From Vicia villosa (Eukaryota; Streptophyta; Magnoliopsida; Fabales; Fabaceae), in NCBI RefSeq assembly GCF_029867415.1, contig NC_081185.1, forward strand, positions 31,138,245-31,202,244: a stretch of DNA of 64,000 bases, read 5' to 3'. The notes below the pieces were generated by a model that worked only from the letters and a program-made list of their open reading frames with translations, was not told the origin of the DNA and searched no databases. Shown one piece after another: positions 34,381 through 46,036 of this stretch (its first letter is position 1; the number at the start of each line of letters is the position of its first letter). A program made the position numbers and the translations under genes.

Positions 34381-35760
34381 CTAAGCGTTCTCTGACGTGA
34401 GTTGATCGGTGATCCAAGAAGCAGGAGGGATATGATGAGAAAGTGACGATTGTGTCACTTGTCGGTTGAGTACTTCAAGTAACTCATCCTTCCTTCTTAG
34501 GATGTTCTAAATCTCGACATTTTCCGTGTTGACGATTCGATACTTGTTTCTCCAAGCATTCCTTTCTTGGCATACTTTGTTTAATGCCGCTTGTAGTTTC
34601 TCAACGTCGATGGAGAAAAGGAAAATTGGTTCCCTTAGGGGAATAGATTCTTGACGCTGATATGGCATCCTGAGCTTGAATGCCCTAATGCATACCCATT
34701 GAAGGTAAGGATCCAGGGAGATGCCAAGATGTTTTCCTAACAATCTTCTCCCTTTGCTGTGAACAAGACGCCAGGCTTGGACAGTTTCCTTCTTCAGCAT
34801 GTTACCATGATCGTCGATGTTCTTGAAGAACAGACCCTCCAATTGAATACTAATTGGTATGTTTTTCATGGGATAACCGTATTGACGACGGGCTAAAGCT
34901 GGATTATAACTGATTCCTCCCTAAGTTCCAATAAGGGGTACGTTGGGATAACTTCCGCAACTGAAGATGATCTTGGTTTCGTCGTTGTCAGGACTACACC
35001 AATCAATGTTCGAATGAGTGAGGGACATGATTTTCTGTGACCAGTGAAGGCCATCCCTCATGTTCCAGAAAGTGCTAGACTTTGGCAGGTGCGAGACGAA
35101 CCATTCGTATAACAACGGTACGCAGCATGTGATTAATCCTCCTCGTTGCAGGTTTCTTGAATGCACAGAGTGATAAGCATCCGCAAGCAAGGTTGGAACT
35201 GGATTTCCAATCAAGAATATCTTAATTGCGTTAAGGTCTACGAAGTTGTCAATGTTAGGAAACAAAAACAATCCGTAGATAAGCAATGCCAAGATTTCCT
35301 CAAAAGCGCTCATATATTGGATGTTGACGAAGTACCGAGCTTGATCCAATAAGAACTTGGAGGGTAATCCTTGAATTCCTCCTTTACTCACCATATGAGT
35401 TCTGATGTCGACTACGTTCAAAGGAGTAGTTGCTGCAATGATAATATCGTCAGGATTCTTTTCCAAACCGGAGTACGGATCTTGCGCGTACACGGGTATT
35501 CCAACCAGACGAGAGTACTCCTCTAACATAGGCATGAGTTGATAATCTGGAAAGGTAAAACAGTGATACGTTGGATCGTAAAACTGTACCAATGTGGGAA
35601 GGATCTCATCCACAATCTTGGTGCTGAGAAGAGGCAGAAGTTTTCCATACTTCTCCTTGAAAGCCTGGGGGTTGAACACCAGCTTTCCGAGCTTTTCCAA
35701 TTCCTCGACCTTAGGAATTTTGAAGGTGTATTTCCTAGCTCTCTTTCTTCCGTAATCCAT
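34381..35760 (-). pseudogene. Ogre ORF1 (two in-frame stops)
   Basis: A separate ORF upstream of gag, a trait of Ogre elements; its function is not established. ATG at 35760 starts a basic stretch (MDYGRKRARKYTFK), followed by LPTLVQFYDPTYHCFTFPDY and LEEYSRLVGIPV, which resemble the plant mobile domain / aminotransferase-like family seen in legume retroelements (inference). A second half with RLLGKHLGISLDPYLQW and ALNKVCQERNAWRNKY (possible coiled coil) continues in the same frame after TAG at 34921. Another TAG is at 34507, and the natural stop is probably at 34381. Total length would be about 459 codons. I chose 35760 over an upstream in-frame start because the basic start is typical. Confidence 0.75.
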
Positions 35761-36535
35761 GGTATAGATCCTTAAGTCCTTTCTCCGTTTCTCTCTTTCT
35801 ACGAAGTTCAAAACGTTCGTTATTTAGTTTCCTTGAAAAAACGACTCGAAAAAGACTCTTTTGTTTTTAATTATTATGATGAATGCATGAATGCGCACAC
35901 AAGAGTTTTTAAACAAACCTGGCGTAGAAGGGTATAGTGGTCATGGAGTCACAACGCAAACCTCGGCCCCGGGTAAACTATGGTTAAGGATTTTTGTACC
36001 TGTTGAACGGGTTCTAGGGGTCTCAGAGCTTTTGCTCAATCTTAAAGATACGTTGACTGTATCTATAAGAGAGTTTTCTCTGAGTGTAGTATCTGCGTGA
36101 CAATTACTTTCGTAATCACCGCTCTACGTCCTAAAAAAGGATTTAAGTGGGGTTAATGTGTTTCTAGGTCCTCCTGGTACAAATCAGTCTCGGAATGCAT
36201 TGGCGCAGTTAATCACAACCAGCCAGGCAAATCCCAAGAGTAGATTTGGGAACCAAGATTTTAGGGCCTTCACCGAGAAGACATCCTCCATCCTATCTTA
36301 TGTTGCACTCAAATCCGGGTATAGGATTTCTCACCACAAGGGGGAATCAAGCCCTTTCCCGATACAGAAAAAAACAAAATAAACAAGTATAAATGCAGCA
36401 AACACATGAAATGACACAGAGGTTAGGCAGGACCTCTCTTGTTTGAGGGGGAATTTGGCATCACTAATTCCTCATTGGGGGCTGGACCAGCACGGGTCAA
36501 CCATTGGTTTGGATGAAAAACCAAGGTTATTACTT
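35761..36535 (-). other. Ogre 5' leader, non-coding
   Basis: Lies between the PBS and ORF1. No conserved ORF is seen. It contains AT-rich stretches and a patch reading TCACTTAAATCC on the minus strand near 36140. It probably carries packaging signals, which I cannot define. Confidence 0.55.
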
Positions 36536-36553
36536 TCCCCAGCAGAGTCGCCA
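36536..36553 (-). other. Ogre primer binding site (tRNA-Arg)
   Basis: Forward TCCCCAGCAGAGTCGCCA equals the 3' end of a tRNA ending in CCA. The same 18 bases are at 49081-49098 in the young element. From memory, Ogre PBSs match tRNA-Arg. A 6-nt spacer separates it from the LTR. Confidence 0.75.
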
Positions 36554-36559
36554 TTTTTC

Positions 36560-37640
36560 TGTGGGGTCATTTTTTTTTACCTCCCCGTTTCACTTGGGAG
36601 GACGGCACGCTAGACCCTTCACGCGGAATTTGGAAGGAGAATGCGCCCGTTGCGGGATGAATTTTATTTTAGTTCTTCCTATGATATCACACGAACTTTT
36701 TAATTATCCTACGAGGAGGAAAGGGGAAAAAGATCTCAAATAAACCCTAGGAGTTTGCTAAGTGTGGGGATTCACCTAGACTAGAAATTCTGGAGTCCAG
36801 GAGGTCGGTTATACATAGGGAAGAGTTTAAGCACCCTACATATCCGTAGTACTCTACGGGAACCTTCTCTGTGTCTATGTGTTTGTGTTTGTTGCTGAAT
36901 GATTGGGAAAGTTTCTCCTTTGTGTTAGGAGAAGGAATTGAATTGAATTAAAAAGAAGACAGACTGACTGACTATTTTTTTTGGTTTTTTATTAGCTCGC
37001 TGAGATTCCTTGTGAACCTCATGCCTACATATCCCTAATGGAAGTCAGAGCTTTTTGTAGTTCGGAGAACTAATTAGGGAAATTAATATTTTTTGGTACC
37101 TTGCTTGAAGCTCAAGGTTGAAGCTTGAATTAAATCTCTGTTTACAGTAAAGAGACATGAAATCATCTTTACAGAGAGGTATTTCTACTATTCCACCACA
37201 AACATTTAAAAGAGTGACAGAAACGCTGAATTCATTTCATTAAAGAGAGGGACCTTACTTGTGTGTTTGCAAGTATGCTAGTCACGTGTCTCTTGAATGA
37301 AAGAAGGATTCTCATCCAAATTAGGGAAAGTGTACAAGTCTGGGTTTGTTTTCCTCAGAGCATGCCTTTCAAAGTCCTAAATGGGAGAATGTTTGAATTT
37401 GAATTTGAAATTGAAATTGAAATGTTTGTTTGTTTGAATGTGGTGAGATAGGAGAAATATCTCTCTATAGAGATAAGCTATGTCTATCTACTGTTTGAAA
37501 GATTTGATTTTTTAGCTGGCTTGTATGAGGCCCAAGCTTGAACGAAACATTAACCTTAATGTTTTAGAACAAGCCCGAGAGAGGTGACTCACAGAGGGAA
37601 ATGCACTCCATAGCTTCCACTTGAAATGCCCCTTTTATTT
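36560..37640 (-). repeat. Ogre 5' LTR, 3'-terminal fragment
   Basis: Begins (forward) TGTGGGGTCA next to the PBS spacer. It shares ordered blocks with the start of the solo LTR at 10060 (GGTTATAC, then TAGTACTCTA, then CATATCCCTAA) at similar offsets. The right limit is uncertain (37560-37680), where Athila sequence takes over. The other end of this LTR resumes at 53840. Confidence 0.7.
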
Positions 37641-37948
37641 CCTGAAATAAGATAAACAAGAAGACAAAGTAATTATTAAAACCGTGGGTTGCCTCCCACG
37701 AAGCGCTTCGTTTAACGTCGCATGGCTCGACGGTCCATTACCCTTTATTATGGAGGGTATTTCCTTTTCCAAACCTTGTTGCTTTTCACTTCCGCAACCA
37801 CGAACTCATGAAGATGGAAAGCATGGACAACTTTTCTCTTCAATTCACTTCCCACTTTCTTCTTGACTTCCTTAGCCTTCTTAGGACTTTTGACAACTAC
37901 ATAATTTGGTTCAACCCGAGAGGCTATGGTTGAAACTTTTTCTTGGAG

Positions 37949-38390
37949 CTATTCAGGCCTTTTGCCTTTTTCCTCACTTTCTACCATATCCACAGAAGTT
38001 TGATCATTTACCCCTGTCCTATGTTTCTTAACTCCTAACATCTTCAAGGTTACTTCTTCATCAAATGATTTCAGTGTTAGTGTCCCTTTTTCAATGTCAA
38101 AGTTGCAGCGGCCTGTCAACAAAAAGGGTCTCCCAAGAAGGATAGGAGTTTCTTCATCTTCCGGAATGTCCATGATGTGAAGTCCACAGGGAATTCAAAC
38201 TTATCAACCTCTACTAGCACATCTTCAGCTACCCCATATGATTTCTTGGTGGTGTGATCAGCGAACCTTAACTTTTTCTTACTTTCCTTAACCTCTCCCA
38301 ATTCAAGCTTCTTGAAAATAGATAATGGCATTAAACTGACACTAGAACCAGAATCAATGAGTACCTTTTTGAACATTCTATTCTTGATAG
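37949..38390 (-). pseudogene. Athila protease region (frameshifted)
   Basis: The aspartic protease motif VLIDSGSSVSLMPLS is at about 38370-38320 in the gag frame. The frame shifts near 38175, and the conserved continuation (PILLGRPFLLTGRCNFDIE) is read from about 38160 in another frame, ending at 37949. Catalytic DSG is intact. After the stop, a Lys-rich frame continues briefly to about 37740 without recognised domains. RT would be expected next but is missing. Confidence 0.8.
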
Positions 38391-40211
38391 TGCATGGTAT
38401 TGCCACAGCTTCAGGGTCTTTCCTCTTGGTTGGGATCTTCCTTATTGACGAGACTATACCACACTTCTCAGTTTCAATTTTGTGTTCTCCTCCCAGCGAT
38501 CTCTTTTTTGCCATCACCTCCTTCATAAATTTCCTATACAAGGGCATGTTCTCAAGTGCTTCGAAGAAGGGTAGATTGACCTCTAACTTTTTGAACAAAG
38601 CTGTAAACTTCTCAAAGCCTTTCTCTTTTGAATCCTTCTTTGTCACTCTAGAAGGAAAGGGTAACTTGATTGTCGTTTTAGCCTCTTTCTTATTTTTCTC
38701 TTCAAGTGGCTTAACCGGTGGTATCACAATTTCCGACTCTTTCACATTCTCTCTTATCTCCAAATCTACCTCAATTACCATGGGGTCATCTATTTCCTCT
38801 TTTTCTTTTTCAGATTCTGCCATTTTTTTGCTCCTTATTGTAACTGCATTAATCTTCTCTTGGTCTTTCGGATTCTTCACAGTTGAGCTCGGAAAGGTAC
38901 CTTGTGCCTGAAGAGTTAGGTGCTGTGCTATTTGACCCACTTGAGCTTCCCGGTTTTTAATTGATGATGTGGTGTTCCTGTGGTTGTTTCTTGTCTCTTC
39001 TTGAAACTGAGAGCATTGTCCAACCAATCTCTCGACAGCTACTTCCCACTCCGCCTTCTGAGGGCCTTGTTGTTGTTGTTGTTGTTGTTCTTTCCAAGCG
39101 AAGTTGGGATGATTCTTCCACCCAGGATTATAGGTGTTAGAATATGGATTATTTTGCTGCAAGAATTTGATTTCTTCAATTTGCTTTGGAGTAGCAACAC
39201 AACACACAGTTTGATGAGGACCATTGCAAATTTCACAGATTACAGGTTGAGCTTGCTGCACTTGAGCTACTTGTTGTGTACCTATATTCATAGCCTTCAA
39301 TCTCTTTTCAACTTCAGCCGCTATTGCATCTTCGACCTGAATTTTGTTGGTTTCTAACTTCAGATCAATTACTCCTTCAGGTTTGCTCGTACACCTGTCA
39401 TACAATTCCAAATGTTCTTTTGCAGCTATTGCTTCAATGATCTTGATGATACCAGAGGCTGTTGTGAAATTTGTTGAACCTCCTGTTGTTGTGTCGATTA
39501 ACTGCTTTGTCTTGATTCTGAGCCCGTTCACAAACATTTGCATCTGTTCAGTTTTGTCCATATTGTGTGTTGGACATGCCACCAAAGTCCTCTTGAACCT
39601 TTTATACGCATCCCCCAAAGACTCACCCTCCTTTTGCTTGAAGTTCAGAATTTCATACCTTTTTCGTAGAAAGACTGACGCTGGAAAATATTCATTTAGG
39701 AAAGCTTTTTCCATCTCTCCCCACGATGTGATACTGCCTGCTGGTAGCGAATAGAACCACTCTTCTGCCTCTTCTGCTAGAGTAAAAGGGAACATCCTCA
39801 GTCTCTTCGCTTCTTCAGTATGACCGTCAATTTTAGAGTGGTGCTCATGGTTAAAAATCTCTGCAGATGCTTGTTTGCGTCTTCGTTAACCTTTCCGGTG
39901 AAAGGTTTCCTTTCAAGCTGATTGATGGTGCTTGGGTGTAGTTGAAAATTTGCAGCATTTACCAGTTGGTTGACAATTGTTTGTCTTCCCCCCGGTGTGT
40001 TTGCAGCACCATAGTCACCAAGGAGCCTCTCAGGAGGAGGAGGATTTTCACCCATAACTTCTTCTTCACTTTCAGAATCTGAACCTGAATGAACTGAAAA
40101 AATTTCTTCTTCATATTCCAGATTAGCCAACCGAGCTTGTCTACGCCTTGCGTGCAAAGTTCTTTCAATTTCTGCGTCAAAAAGAAATTCAGCTGAGGCC
40201 TTACCTCGCAT
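38174..40211 (-). pseudogene. gag: Athila gag (one frameshift)
   Basis: ATG at 40211 begins the Athila-type gag. It has an Arg-rich early part (LHARRRQARLANLEYEEE), an acidic Ser/Glu stretch and FQLHPSTINQLERKPFTG. A one-base indel near 39840 shifts the frame. The core retrotransposon gag domain follows (EEAEEWFYSLPAGSITSW, FLNEYFP, LGDAYKRFKRTLVACP), then a zinc-finger-like CEICNGPHQTVCC with shortened spacing compared with CX2CX4HX4C, and a Gln-rich run at about 39090. A Lys/Glu-rich linker leads to protease. Long antisense frames here are shadows. Similarity is to Cyclops/Calypso-type legume elements by recognition, not by search. Confidence 0.85.
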
Positions 40212-40329
40212 ACAGAGATTAGACAAATATTAGAATTAGGAAAAATAAATAGTGCAGAAAATAAAATTTTAGTCGCAGAGCAACAAAATTCTAATTGAAA
40301 TAAATCTAAAACTCAATTATCTTCAGCAA

Positions 40330-40347
40330 TCCCCGGCAACGGCGCCA
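40330..40347 (-). other. Athila primer binding site (tRNA-Asp type)
   Basis: Forward TCCCCGGCAACGGCGCCA is the 3' end of tRNA-Asp plus CCA. The LTR terminus TGATCGG begins at 40354 after a six-base spacer. Confidence 0.85.
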
Positions 40348-40353
40348 AAAACT

Positions 40354-40562
40354 TGATCGGTAAAATAGCAAGTGTACTATTTTGCCTCTGTAGTAATAAA
40401 GGGAAATTCCCCAAATGTCGAATCTCAAGGACTACTTGACGATACAGAGTTTTATTAGTATTTCAATTAAACAAAAGTTCAAAAGGGATTTTGGTTGGTT
40501 TTGCAAATAAAGTAAATATACAGAATAATAGAACGATGAACAGATATGAGTAGGATGCTAGG
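40354..40562 (-). repeat. Athila 5' LTR, 3'-terminal part
   Basis: First 209 bp (forward) of the Athila LTR, including one copy of the CTAGG duplication (40558-40562). The LTR resumes at 52628; total about 1.42 kb. Confidence 0.85.
40558..40562. other. target-site duplication, left copy (CTAGG)
   Basis: CTAGG left of TGTCGCACGC; identical bases at 52628-52632 right of GGTGCAACA. Confidence 0.95.
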
Positions 40563-43500
40563 TGTCGCACGCTCGCGAAATGATGAACAGAGTCGCCACC
40601 GATATATTTATCCCAAAGAGGGAAAGGAATATCAGAAAACCTAGGATAAAGAAAGGATAAGAGAAGGTCTTTCGACCAGAGGTAGGGTACGGAAGTCGGT
40701 TACGCTAGGGGAAGGTGCTAGCACCCCTCACGCCCATCGTACTCGATGGTATCCACCTATGTTTGTTGCTATCTAAAGGGTGTGTAAATCTATAGCTTAG
40801 TTACTAAGGGAATGCATGCAAATGAACAAAGAAGAAACACGGGGAAAATAAGGTTTTTAAATAGTTGTGCTCGCTTAGGCCCCGCGACCCAATGCCTACG
40901 TATCCTTTTCAGGAATCAGAGCGCCGTAGTTCGGCTCTTTAGTTTTTGTTTGTTTTTGTGTTTTTTAGTGGACGAAGTTACATTCGCACTCCGCTGCTCG
41001 ACCTCTGGAGTCTTAAGCTGGGAATGGAGCGGAAGTAACGTGTCCGATTAAAGAATTCCTCGGAGGCGAGATAGAGAAGAGAGTTTGAGCGTTTCGAGGA
41101 AATCCCTTAAGCAAGGGAAACTCGAGTTACTCTATGGTTTGTGTTTTTTAGAAGTTGGGAACTTACGCCTGAATGGGACCCTTAAGCAAGGGAGATCCAA
41201 GCACTCGAACATTCCCTTAAGCAAGGGAGGTTCAAGCTTCCATTCCCTTTTTAAGAATTTTCACTTTGATTATTAGTGTTTTAAGTATTTTCTTTGTATG
41301 TTTTAAAGGGATTTAATTTGGATAGTTGTTAGGTGTTTTAAAGTTGAAAAGGAAAAGAAACTAGCCTAAGTATGAAGGGAATTTCTACCTAACGTTATCA
41401 TGGTTTCTACCTAAAGTTAGGAATAAAAGAATATGAAAATAAAGATCACAATTAGAAGTCAACAAGTAGGATACATGAAAATAGTACAAGAGCATGAAAT
41501 AGAACAAGTCAAAATATAGCACAAAAGTGAATTAAAAGTACTATTATTTTTTATTGATTTTTATGAGAGAAATTGAATTACAAGTCAAGTAAAAGACTAA
41601 AACAAATAGCCTAGAACTACTATTTTTTATGTATCTTTTTATGTCAAAAATTGTGTTAAATGTCTTAAGAATGATAAGAAAAATTAGTTTTATTTACTAA
41701 GAAGAAATGGCAAAAATCTAATAGAATCTAGACCAAAAAAGATGGAAACAGGGGGGTGCATATTGACTTTATGGCGGTGAATAGCAAATGGCGTAGATTA
41801 TTGTTTGCAGATCCAATTATTCCAATTAATCTAATGTATCAAGCTCAATTAATCTAATAAATCCAGATTTATGTAGTTTATGCTTAATTAATCAACAAAT
41901 CTAAAATTAATCAAATAAAGTATGTAAAAGGGAAATTATGGGAAATTAGGGTAAACTGACCTTTGAGCTTTTCTTTGAACGATTCCCTTCTATCAATGTC
42001 TCTCAAACTCTCTCCCTTCATTCTCTCTAACCGCGGCGGCAAGACGGAGAATCCTTCTTCTCCGGTCAAAACGCGATGCCATCCTACCGTCAACCTCTCC
42101 TCTCGTCTTTCTCGATCTTGATCGATTGTAAAACACACTCAAAGAACCGAAGGCGAAGGTTAACGGTGATCTGAGCTTTGAGTCGAACCGTTCCCTGAAC
42201 CGATCTTCTTTTTTGCAGGTTTGTGGAAGCCTGAGGCGAAGGGAGTCATGGAGATTCTCGATTCATTGTTGTTGAAGATATGAGATGATGATTGGCACCG
42301 AGATGATCGATGAAGATGAAGATGTTCGATGCAGGATTGATGCAGGTGCGTTTTTTGTTAATCTTCCTTCTCTGATCTTTTCTTTGATGTCAGCTTTGGT
42401 TTCTCCTTCTTCCACCTTCTTGTTGCGACTTCTCTGATTCTGTATTTGTGTTGTGATTGATGAGTGCGAAGGTGAGTATTTTTATGAGGATTGAAGAGAG
42501 ATGAAGATGGCGTTGGTGCGTGAAGTGAAGATAATGGTGGAAGAAGCTGAGAATTGCAGAGGGATTGAAGGTATGAAGATGGAGGTTATCAAAAAATGAA
42601 GGGAGCAGAGTCGTGAAATGAGGGTGATGATGAATGAAGTGATGCTGAGAATGGAAGAGTGAAGAGTGATGAAGAATGATTATGGTGTGAAGATGAATGA
42701 AGAAAATGGTGGAGGAGCCCTGAATCAAAGGCCAAGTGCAGAGTTTTATAGGTGAGGAAAATCTCATTCTCTTGCTCTGATCTCTGTTCTTCATCTCTTG
42801 CAATTCTGTTAGGGAGTTTAGAAGTTAGTTCTGATTTCTGTTATAGGTTAGAAACTGTTAGGGAATAATAACTGAATTCTGTTAGGAGGTTATGAAAACT
42901 GTTAGTGTTGAAATGTGTGTTGAGTGTAAGTTAGTTATTGGTTGAAGGGTTAGAAAAGTTAGTTATGAATTAGTACTAGGTTGTTATGAAAACTGTTAGT
43001 GGGAGGTTACAATTCTGTTAACAGTCATTTGAAAGTTTGGGGGACTGTTAGGGAATGGTTATTGACAGTTGTGATTCTGTTGGAGGGTTAACAGTTTGTT
43101 ATTCAATGTTAAATTTCTGAACTCTGGTTTTGCAGTTGATTTGCAGGTGGTATTTTTGTATTGCAGGACTGCTGTTAACGACGTATCACTGTGTCGGCTC
43201 GCAACACGTTCGCCTCTGGTCTGGCAGCAAGTATATAGCATGAATGGAGGTCTTGTAATGGCTGTATGATGCTGAATTGTGATAGTTGCAGCAAGTTTTA
43301 TTGTGTTTTTTTTTCTTTTTTTGAACATGTAGAATTTTGGACTTTAGGAGTTAAATCAAGGTGTAATGAACACTGTGATGGATTGTAATGTGCTCCAACT
43401 GTGGAAACTATCTTGTAATTGGATTGAAATAAGTCTTCGAAATGTATCGAATTTGTAATGCAAGGTTATCCTTCTCAAACATGAAGTCTGAACATGTATT

Positions 43501-44090
43501 TTTTTCTTTCCAAAATTCAAGTTCTCTTTTGGTTTTGTTGAATGATGTTCTTCTTGTGAGCTTGACTTGAATAACAAAAAACCACATGAATTGACCTTGG
43601 CTTGCTCGATCACATCTAGAAGCTAGATTAAATATTTGAACATGAATGAACTTCTTGATGGGCTTCTAACTTTAATTCTCAACATTTGAGTCAACTTGCA
43701 ATTGAAGCAACCCTGATGAGAATAAAACTTATCTTGATAGAAAGGAAATCCACCAACATCTTTTCTGACAATACTTTGTATGCAATCAAATAAGCCTCCT
43801 ACCAATTTAGGAACTAATCCATACATAGAAATCCTTAATCATAAGAAGAAACATCTGGCCATTAATTCATCTCCTGATAAAGTATAAATCTTTTTTTTTT
43901 GAAGAAATAAATAAGCTTGTACCAAAATCTATATGAGACCCTTATTTGTTTCATGATCCTTGATCGATTGTCAATGTTATTGATTAAATGAATGCATGAG
44001 TGTTAGATGACCTAATGAAGGTATGCAAATGAATGTGAAACTTAAGCCAATTATAAATAAATTAAGATGGGCAAATTTTGGGGTGCAACA
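40563..44090 (-). repeat. 3' LTR of young element (3528 bp)
   Basis: Minus-strand TGTTGCACCCC to GCGTGCGACA. Non-coding; short frames (for example 42390-42803) recur identically in the other LTR because the DNA is duplicated, and have no recognised product. It includes three CCCTTAAGCAAGGG hairpins (41103-41228). Confidence 0.93.
41103..41228. repeat. three TCCCTTAAGCAAGGGA hairpins
   Basis: Copies at 41103-41118, 41178-41193 and 41213-41228, with the same trio at 49641-49766 in the other LTR. Stem CCCTT/AAGGG, loop AAGC. The outer base varies (T or A). Confidence 0.8.
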
Positions 44091-44104
44091 GCTGCCCCTA
44101 TTTA
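44091..44104 (-). other. polypurine tract of young element
   Basis: Minus-strand TAAATAGGGGCAGC directly before the LTR start; almost identical to the Ogre PPT at 23493-23506. Confidence 0.8.
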
Positions 44105-44231
44105 ATCGTCTTAAACCTGAAGGAGAGATTGGCGTCAGCCTTTCGAACATTCAAGGTAGAAGAAGATTAAATATCAAGTGAACCTGAAAATTTGCCTGAA
44201 GAAAGATTGAATTCACTGGGGTAGAAATGGT

Positions 44232-46036
44232 GTCAACTCCGCTGAGGAAGATTGTATCAACTCTGGATTGAACAAATTAACTCTGGGTTACATATCAACT
44301 CTGGGTTGAAAAAGAAAAGTGGGTCGAAGGAGAGGCAACTCTGGGTTGAAGAATAAAAGGAAGGGATATAGGCGTCAACTCTGGGTTGACAAAGAAAGCA
44401 AGGAAAGAAAATCAATTATGGGTTGAAAATAAGAGGTAGGCATCAACTCTGGGTTGAGAGAAGGAAAGATGAATCAATTAGAAATAACTGTCAACTCTGG
44501 GTTGAGTGGGAGAGAAAGGAGATGACCGTCAACTCTGAGTTGAGTGGAAAAAGAGAAAAGATAACTGTCAACTCTGGGTTGAGTGAGAAAAGAGAAAAGA
44601 TAACTGTCAACTCTGGGTTGAGTGAGAAAAGAGAAAAGATAACCGTCAACTCTGGGTTGAGTGGGAAAGGACAAATGATGACCGTCAACTCTGGGTTGAG
44701 TGGGAAAGGATAAAAGATAACCGTCAACTCTGGGTTGAGTGGGAAAGAAAGAAAGAGAACTGTCAACTCTGGGTTGAGTAAAAGATAATCGTCAACTCTG
44801 GGTTGAGTGGGAAAAGGATAAAAGATAACCGTCAACTCTGGGTTGAGTGGGGAATAAGAAAAGATAACCGTCAACTCTGGGTCGAATGGGAAATGACAAA
44901 AGATAACCGTCAACTCTGGGTTGAGCGGGAAAGAAGAACTTAAAGGAAATAACCGTCAACTCTGGGTTGAGTGGGGAAGAAAAGAGATAACCGTCAACTC
45001 TGGGTTGAGCGGGAAAGAAAAATTAACAAGGAATAACCGTCAACTCTAGGTTGAGTGGGAAAAGACAAAAGTTAACCGTCAACTCTGGGTTGAACAAATG
45101 ATAATCGTCAACTCTGGGTTGAACAAATTAACTCTGGGTTAGAAATGAAATAGAACTCAATTCTGGGTTGAAGAAGAATAGAGGGAAGTCAACTCGGGGT
45201 TGAATAAGAGGTAAACATCAACTCTGGGTTGAGAACGGAAAGGGAAATCAGTATTAGTGGGACAGGATAATAGGCATCAACTCTGGGTTGAGAAAGAAAG
45301 CAAGGAAATCAACTCTGGGTTGAACAAGAGATTGGATAACGATTATGGGTTGAAAGAGGAAAGGTGAACAATTAGGAATAACCGTCAACTCTGGGTTGAG
45401 TGGGAAAGACAAAAGATAACCGTCAACTCTGGGTTGAACGGGAAAGAAAGAAGATAACCGTCAACTCTGTGTTGAGTGGGAAAGAGGAAAAGATAACTGT
45501 CAACTCTGGGTTGAGTGGGAAAGAGAAAAGATAACCGTCAACTCTGGGTTGAGTGGAAAAAGAGGAAAAGATAACCGTCAACTCTGGGTTGAGTGAGAAT
45601 GGACAAATGATAACCTTCAACTCTGGGTTGAGTGGAAAAAGACAAAAGATAACCGTCAAGTCTGGGTTGAGTGAGAAAGGACAAATGATAACCTTCAACT
45701 CTGGGTTGAGTGGAAAAAGACAAAAGATAACCGTCAACTCTGGGTTGAATAAAAGATAACCGTCAACTCTAGGTTGAGAGGGGGAAGAGAAATCAACAAG
45801 GAATAGCCGTCAACTCTGGGTTGAGTGGGAAAGAAAGACAAGGATCAATTATGGGTTGAATAAAAGATAACCGTCAACTCTGGGTTGAGTGGGAAAAAAG
45901 AGGAGGATCAACTCTGGGTTGAATAAAAGATAACCGTCAACTCTGGGTTGAGTGGGAAAAGATAATTAACTCGGGGTTAAAAGATGAAAGGAAAATCAAC
46001 TCTGGGTTGAACACAAAAACATCAACTCTGGGTTGA
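44232..46036 (-). repeat. minisatellite of TCAACTCTGGGTTGA hairpins
   Basis: Roughly fifty copies of TCAACTCTGGGTTGA (stem TCAAC/GTTGA, loop TCTGG) separated by purine-rich spacers of variable length (typically GATAACCG and GTGGGAAAG words). A few copies have a changed but still paired stem: TAAC/GTTA at 44278 and 45129, TTAAC/GTTAA at 45966-45980. The array occupies most of the first 2 kb of the element's 3' region. Repetitive translations on either strand are artefacts. Confidence 0.9.

Noticed and set aside
38312..38911. 199-residue hydrophobic ORF on the plus strand
   Set aside because: Antisense to the Athila gag-protease frame.
42390..42803. 137-residue His-rich ORF, present identically at 50928-51341
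   Set aside because: Apparent conservation comes only from the duplicated LTR; no codon-level constraint or known domain.
44423..45759. Repetitive proteins with NPELTVIF or VNSGLS units
   Set aside because: Artefacts of the TCAACTCTGGGTTGA array.
44232..46036. CRISPR-like array of short repeats with spacers
   Set aside because: Eukaryotic retroelement context, irregular spacing and spacers that are themselves repetitive; it is a minisatellite.
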